Source: an uncultured Rhodanobacteraceae bacterium (GTDB lineage Bacteria > Pseudomonadota > Gammaproteobacteria > Xanthomonadales > SZUA-5). Taken from it: DNA of 25,331 nucleotides. Shown here one piece after another: positions 21,211 to 25,331 of the stretch. Below the pieces are notes generated by a model that did not search any database, had not been told where the DNA came from, and saw only the letters and a list, made by a program, of their open reading frames with translations. Both the position numbers and the translations under genes were made by a program. The stretch is from positions 1 to 25,331 of the forward strand of contig CALEZI010000123.1 of the NCBI GenBank assembly GCA_937928755.1, read 5' to 3'. Each line of letters opens with the position of its first letter. The stretch's first letter is position 1.

Positions 21211-23806
21211 GAACGCCGCGCCCGCGGTCGTTGCCCGGCGCCCGCGATGCCACGACCAGCGTGCGCCGCACCAGCGGCACGAGTTTGATCAGGTCGAGCA
21301 GCAGCATGCTGCCGATGCTGCCGCCGACCACCGCGGCCAGCGTGCCGGCAGCCGGCATCTGGAAGCGGAAGATCTCGGCCAGCCAGGGCACGCCGATGCA
21401 GGCGCCGATCACCACCAACACCACCATCGTGATCACCCAGAACGGCAGTTGTCCCGGTCCGAACGCGCCGGACAGCGCAAAATTGTTGCTGGCAAGAATG
21501 CGCACCAGCATCAGGTTGCCGATGGTCAGCGCGACGAACGCCAGCGTGCGCGCCTGCTCGGTGCCATGGCCGGCGGCAATCGACCATCCGTACAGCGCGA
21601 AGCAACCGGCGAACACGACCAGCCCAAGGAATACCCCCAGCACCAACTGTCGCCCGCCGATTAGCGGTTCATCGCTGCTTCGCGGCCCGCGCTGCATCAG
21701 GCCGCGACTCTCCGGTTGGTTCTCGAAGGCGACCGAACAGATCGGGTCGACCACCATCTCGATCAGCACCACATGCAGCGGCAGGATCATCGGCGGCATG
21801 CCGAGCAGCAACGGCGCCAGCGCCAACAGTGCGACCGGTACATGGATCGCGGCGATGTAGATCAGCACCTTGCGCAGGTTTTCGAAGATGCGACGGCCGA
21901 GGCGCACGCCATCGACGATGCGCCCGAAGTCGTCGTCGAGCAGCACGATGCCGGCGGCTTCGCGGGCGACGTCGGTGCCGCGTCCGCCCATCGCCAGGCC
22001 GATATGCGCGGCCTTCAGCGCCGGGGCGTCATTGACGCCATCGCCGGTCATTGCGACCACCTCGCCATCGGCTTTCAGCGCCTGCACCAGACGCAGTTTC
22101 TGCTCCGGGCGGATGCGCGCGAACACGCGCACGCGGCGTACCGCCTGCGCCAGCGCAGCCTCGTCGAGCGCGTCGATCTCGGGGCCGGCGAGGGCGCCGC
22201 CGCCGGTGTCGATGCCGGCCTCAGCGGCAATCGCCAGCGCAGTCGATGGGTAATCGCCGGTGATCATCATCACCGACAACCCGGCCTCGCGCGCTCTGGC
22301 GACGGCCGCGGCCGCCGAGGCGCGCAGCGGATCGACGAACGCGATCACGCCTTCGAAATGCAGCGTGAACGCGCGTGGGTCGTCCGGAAGCGCGTCCTTG
22401 CCGGCGCAACCGCTGGCCACCGCCAGCACGCGCAGGCCACGCGCAGCGAGCTGTTGGACTTCCGCAAGAATGCGCGTCGTCGTCGCGGCGTCCGCCCGGC
22501 ACAGTGTCAGGATGGCCTCGGGCGCGCCTTTGCTGGCGATCTCGTAGCTGCCATCGTCGCGCGTCCAGGCGCGCGAGATCGCCATCAAATCGGTGCTGAG
22601 ACCGTACTCGCGCCCGAGCGGCCACTCGGCATGCAGATGTTCGCTGTCGGCCAGCGTTGTCTGCGCCAGCGTGCCGACCGCGCTATCCATCGGGTCGTGC
22701 GCCTGACGCTTGCTGGCGAGCAGCGCGTACTCGAGCAATCGATGCAGCGGTTCGGGCAGCGCAGTCTCGGTGCCCGTCAGCTCCAGTCGTGCGTCGGCTG
22801 CGACCAGTGCCTTCAGGCGCATGCGGTTCTCGGTCAGCGTACCGGTCTTGTCCACCGCCAGCACGGTCGCGGCACCGAGCGTCTCGACCATCGCCGGCCG
22901 CCGCACCAGCACCTTGACCTGGGCCATGCGCCAGGCGCCGAGCGCGAGGAAGATCGCCAGCGCCATCGGAAACTCTTCCGGCAGCATCGCCATCGCCAGC
23001 GCGATGCCCGACAGCACGCCCTGTACCCAGTCGCCGCGGATCAGGCCGTAGCCGAGGACCACGCTGGCGCTGGTCAGAAAGGCTATCAAGCCGAACCAGC
23101 GCACCAGGCGGCCGATCGAACGCTGCAACAGCGTCTGCTCGGTGCTGATCGACGCCAGCGACACGCCGATGCGCCCGGCGGCGGTGGCGACGCCGGTGCG
23201 ATCGACCAGAATCTGCGCGTGGCCACGCACGATCAGGCTGCCGGCAAAGGCATAAGGCAGGCCGTCGCCGCCGGGGGCAGGCAGGGCCTCTGCGTCGGAC
23301 GCCGCCCGAACGCTCTTGCCCACAGGCACCGATTCGCCAGTCAGCAGCGACTCGTCGATGCCCAGGTCGTCGGCGCGCAGCACCCAGCCGTCGGCGGCGA
23401 TGCGCTCGCCTTCGCCGGCCAGCAGCACATCGCCAGGCACCACCTCGCGTGCCGCCAGGCGCACCGGCGCTCCGTCGCGCAGCACCATCGCCGTCGGTGC
23501 GCCAAGCGCCCGCAACGCATCCAGCGCCTTTTCGCTGCGCGCTTCCTGAACCACCACGAGGCCTACGCTCAACGCCGCGAATGCCGCCAGCAGCAGGCTC
23601 TCGCGCGGGTCGCCGATCGCCAGGTACACCAGCGCGGCGATCACCAGCAGCAGGAACATCGGTTCCGACAACACGCCGACGACGATGCGACCGATGCTGC
23701 GTCGCTGGGCGCGCGGCAACTCGTTGGGACCGACGCGCGCCAGTTCAGCCGCAGCGGCGGCGCTGGTCAATCCGGGCGCGGTGGATTGGATCGGGCTCTG
23801 GCGCAT
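21167..23806 (-). CDS. P-type cation ATPase, PMCA-like Ca2+ pump type
   Basis: An 879-aa inner-membrane ATPase. Motifs in order: TGES (156-159), M4 with LPEEFP (276-280), phosphorylation site DKTGTLT (Asp319), KGAPE, the hinge TGDGVNDAPALK, and M6 with IEMVVDPICSVAFE. The M4 PEEFP and M6 VDP phrases are those of bacterial Ca2+-ATPases related to the plasma-membrane pump, and the M6 Asp is kept. The other ATPase in this window (12289-15012) differs at both places, so the two probably move different ions. No Shine-Dalgarno precedes the ATG at 23806, but a TAATCT box does. The end overlaps the converging glycosyltransferase-like gene. Confidence 0.88.
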   Translation of the reverse strand: MRQSPIQSTAPGLTSAAAAAELARVGPNELPRAQRRSIGRIVVGVLSEPMFLLLVIAALVYLAIGDPRESLLLAAFAALSVGLVVVQEARSEKALDALRALGAPTAMVLRDGAPVRLAAREVVPGDVLLAGEGERIAADGWVLRADDLGIDESLLTGESVPVGKSVRAASDAEALPAPGGDGLPYAFAGSLIVRGHAQILVDRTGVATAAGRIGVSLASISTEQTLLQRSIGRLVRWFGLIAFLTSASVVLGYGLIRGDWVQGVLSGIALAMAMLPEEFPMALAIFLALGAWRMAQVKVLVRRPAMVETLGAATVLAVDKTGTLTENRMRLKALVAADARLELTGTETALPEPLHRLLEYALLASKRQAHDPMDSAVGTLAQTTLADSEHLHAEWPLGREYGLSTDLMAISRAWTRDDGSYEIASKGAPEAILTLCRADAATTTRILAEVQQLAARGLRVLAVASGCAGKDALPDDPRAFTLHFEGVIAFVDPLRASAAAAVARAREAGLSVMMITGDYPSTALAIAAEAGIDTGGGALAGPEIDALDEAALAQAVRRVRVFARIRPEQKLRLVQALKADGEVVAMTGDGVNDAPALKAAHIGLAMGGRGTDVAREAAGIVLLDDDFGRIVDGVRLGRRIFENLRKVLIYIAAIHVPVALLALAPLLLGMPPMILPLHVVLIEMVVDPICSVAFENQPESRGLMQRGPRSSDEPLIGGRQLVLGVFLGLVVFAGCFALYGWSIAAGHGTEQARTLAFVALTIGNLMLVRILASNNFALSGAFGPGQLPFWVITMVVLVVIGACIGVPWLAEIFRFQMPAAGTLAAVVGGSIGSMLLLDLIKLVPLVRRTLVVASRAPGNDRGRGVPTVTSVDRSPSPGR

Positions 23807-23812
23807 GCGCCG

Positions 23813-23818
23813 AGATTA
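23813..23818 (-). promoter_or_regulatory. Candidate -10 box of a leaderless promoter
   Basis: Read on the minus strand, TAATCT lies 6 bp before the ATPase start codon, in the context GCTAATCTCGGCGCATG. This closely parallels CATAATCGGCCGCATG before the gene at 18465, and no ribosome site is present. Confidence 0.45.
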
Positions 23819-23939
23819 GCGCGGCGCAGTGCTTGCCTGCTTGATCGAGTTCCTGCCGGGACCGTTGCGGTGCGAACAAAGGGTCGATGCGCGGTGCGCC
23901 GATCGGAGGCCTTCTCGCGCGCGCCTGCGCGGGGGTTGG

Positions 23940-24006
23940 TGGGTCCAGGCTAGTCTGGACGCTGCTGGCTTCGACAGAGAAGAGCGTCCAGATGAATCTG
24001 GACCCA
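23940..24006. repeat. Nested palindromic repeat downstream of the desaturase
   Basis: Two 24-bp arms (23940-23963 and 23983-24006) pair at 20 of 24 positions. They start TGGGTCCAG and end CTGGACGCT, and each arm is itself palindromic (GTCCAG...CTGGAC). The element begins 12 bp past the desaturase stop codon and could terminate that transcript. It belongs to the same family as 25177-25331. Confidence 0.85.
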
Positions 24007-24018
24007 CAACAGCCCAGA

Positions 24019-25056
24019 CTACCCGCGCGCGTGGCGCGGGAAGCCGACCATGCGATTGAGGTCCTCGTCCCACAGTTTCAGTCGCGCACTCTTCAAGCTG
24101 GTCCACAGCGTCAAGCGCGGCGCTTTCTGCAGCATCGGGTGGGAGAAGAATGCCTCGCGCAATCGATAGTTCGGAATGCGGCTGGCGAGGTGATGGATGT
24201 GGTGGTAACCGATGTTGCCGGTGAACCAGTGAAGCCAGCGCGGGAGATCGTAATAGGAACTGCCGGCGACCGCCGCTTCTTCCGCGCTCCAGTTTTCCTG
24301 GCGTACCCAGTAGGCCTGCTCGAAGGTGTGCTGCACGTAGAACAGCCAGACGCCGAAGGCGCCCGCGATCAGCAGGATCGGCAGGTGCACCGCGAGCATG
24401 ACCTTCCAGCCGACCCACCAGGCGATGCTGCCCAACACCACGGCGAGCATCAGGTTGTTGAGCCATACGCTATGCCATTCCTTTTTCCAGGAACGCGGCA
24501 GGTCGAACGGAAAGCGATGCTTGATGATGAATTGGTAAGCCGGGCCGATCAGCAGCAATACCGGGGTGGCGCGATAGAAGCGGTAACAGAAACGACCGAA
24601 ACGTGAGCGCGAGAGGTATTCGCGCACGGTCAGCGTGTCGACGTCGCCGAACTCGCGGCGGTCGAGGTTGCCCGAGGTGCCGTGGTGCACGAAGTGCGTC
24701 TTGCGCCAGTAACCGTAAGGAAACATGGTGATCACGCCGAGGCAGGCGCCCAGCGCGTTGTTCGCGCGCGCGCTGGCGAAGAACGAGCCGTGGCCGCAAT
24801 CGTGCTGGATGATGAACAGCCGCACATAAAGGCCGGCCGTGGGCAGCGCCAGCAGCAGAATCCAGCCATACGACCAGCCCTCGCTGGCGCCGTGGATCAT
24901 CAGCAGCCACAGCGCGACGAAGGGGATCAGGGTATTGGCGATCTGCCACAGCGCGCGTCCCAGCAGCGGCTTGGCGAAGGGTGCGCACAACTGGCGCAGA
25001 TTGACGGGCTTGCCGGATTCAGCGTCGGTCACGTTGGCTCGGGAGCTTGAAGACAT
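24019..25056 (-). CDS. Membrane fatty acid desaturase
   Basis: A 345-aa inner-membrane enzyme with all three histidine boxes that bind the di-iron centre: HDCGH (85-89), HFVHH (121-125) and HHIHH (285-289). An extra VQHTFE (His243) is typical of the acyl-lipid delta-12/omega-type branch. Four or more membrane helices lie at about 40-55, 64-82, 100-113 and 205-240. It should insert a double bond into membrane-lipid acyl chains with O2 and reduced ferredoxin or a similar donor; the position of the bond cannot be read here. The start at 25056 follows GGAGAATACGCGG and is preferred over a GTG at 25095. An inverted repeat lies directly upstream of the ribosome site, suggesting control by a lipid-sensing repressor. 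Confidence 0.92.
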   Translation of the reverse strand: MSSSSRANVTDAESGKPVNLRQLCAPFAKPLLGRALWQIANTLIPFVALWLLMIHGASEGWSYGWILLLALPTAGLYVRLFIIQHDCGHGSFFASARANNALGACLGVITMFPYGYWRKTHFVHHGTSGNLDRREFGDVDTLTVREYLSRSRFGRFCYRFYRATPVLLLIGPAYQFIIKHRFPFDLPRSWKKEWHSVWLNNLMLAVVLGSIAWWVGWKVMLAVHLPILLIAGAFGVWLFYVQHTFEQAYWVRQENWSAEEAAVAGSSYYDLPRWLHWFTGNIGYHHIHHLASRIPNYRLREAFFSHPMLQKAPRLTLWTSLKSARLKLWDEDLNRMVGFPRHARG

Positions 25057-25070
25057 CCGCGTATTCTCCG

Positions 25071-25086
25071 GTGAACAGACGTTCAC
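25071..25086 (-). promoter_or_regulatory. Candidate DesT/FabR-like operator
   Basis: GTGAAC-AGAC-GTTCAC is a perfect inverted repeat with 6-bp arms. It ends one base before the ribosome site of the desaturase. As I recall, the Pseudomonas TetR-family desaturase repressor DesT binds a similar GTGAAC-N4-GTTGAC type palindrome. A repressor bound here would block the desaturase gene. Confidence 0.45.
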
Positions 25087-25176
25087 AGCAATCACTCGAA
25101 AGTTGTCGTTGTGCCACGTTTACGATTTGCTTTCGGCGAAGGCGCGAGGGCGCGGGGGTGTGAGGGAATGCCTTCG

Positions 25177-25331
25177 TGGGTCCAGACTTGTCTGGACGCT
25201 CTCCCCTCGAATCGCCAAGAGCGTCCAGACAAGTCTGGACCCACCAGAGCCGAGCGAGCTTCTCCTGCTCTCCCCTCGAATCGCCAAGAGCGTCCAGACA
25301 AGTCTGGACCCACCAGAGCCGAGCGAGCTTC
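25177..25331. repeat. Palindrome plus 69-bp tandem repeat at the window edge
   Basis: Perfect 24-bp inverted arms at 25177-25200 and 25220-25243 enclose a 19-nt loop. Each arm is near-palindromic (GTCCAGAC-TT-GTCTGGAC). The loop, right arm and a tail (25201-25262) are then repeated without change at 25270-25331, a 69-bp period cut off by the window end. It is non-coding, though one frame reads VGPDLSGRSWRFEG repeatedly. Confidence 0.9.

Noticed and set aside
21716..23953. 745-codon plus-strand open frame
   Set aside because: It is a shadow of the second P-type ATPase: composition is skewed, no motif is visible and it spans the ATPase start.
25201..25331. CRISPR array at the right edge
   Set aside because: There are only two 62-bp copies with a 7-bp gap; it is a tandem duplication of a palindromic element.

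Overview
This is a GC-rich, densely packed chromosomal segment that reads like a gammaproteobacterium of the Lysobacterales (Xanthomonadales) or a close relative. The indications are gene style rather than a marker gene. There is an acidobacterial-type ECF sigma factor beside a membrane Ser/Thr kinase with TPR-like repeats. There are secreted proteins with a recurring C-terminal Phe-Ala-x-Gly-Phe-Glu tail, and probable leaderless promoters with the -10 box just before the ATG. I saw no rRNA, tRNA, CRISPR array or phage module.

Layout. Positions 1-983 hold no gene I can support; the first ~540 bp are bounded by inverted attC-like core sites and may be a decayed integron cassette. Positions 984-5420 are a secreted/surface-protein cluster. 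It contains a protein with seven 52-residue repeats (probable seven-bladed propeller), a small protein coupled to it by an ATGA overlap, and, on the opposite strand, a small secreted protein followed by a YadA-head-like protein ending in a peptidase S74 self-cleaving chaperone domain. Positions 5593-8801 encode the ECF sigma factor and the kinase, divergent from the surface genes. A long palindromic repeat follows at 8814-8910.

Positions 9241-15757 are an ion and stress block: a Kef/YbaL-type cation/proton antiporter, a tandem universal stress protein with a small coupled ORF, a P2-type cation ATPase, and a PAP2-like membrane protein with a degenerate active site. Positions 15726-16476 are a ruined toxin-antitoxin locus: an intact Phd/YefM-type antitoxin, and a VapC toxin gene broken by a 165-bp palindromic MITE-like insertion, frameshifts and a nonsense codon.

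Positions 16579-18380 carry a zinc-free MDR oxidoreductase, a short secreted c-type cytochrome-like protein and a small acidic protein. Positions 18465-21210 are a two-gene unit: a UbiA-family prenyltransferase related to decaprenyl-phosphate phosphoribosyltransferases, and an 11-TM glycosyltransferase-like protein. A second P-type ATPase (21167-23806) converges on that unit with a 44-bp overlap. The window ends with a membrane fatty acid desaturase (24019-25056). It is flanked on both sides by the same palindromic repeat family and preceded by a DesT/FabR-like inverted repeat.

The most interesting points are: the sigma factor, whose region 2.2 has Thr-Thr-Ser where ordinary ECF factors carry acidic residues, suggesting activation by the neighbouring kinase; the propeller-like repeat protein and its co-secreted neighbours; the reconstructable MITE insertion into vapC; and the candidate lipid-responsive operator before the desaturase.
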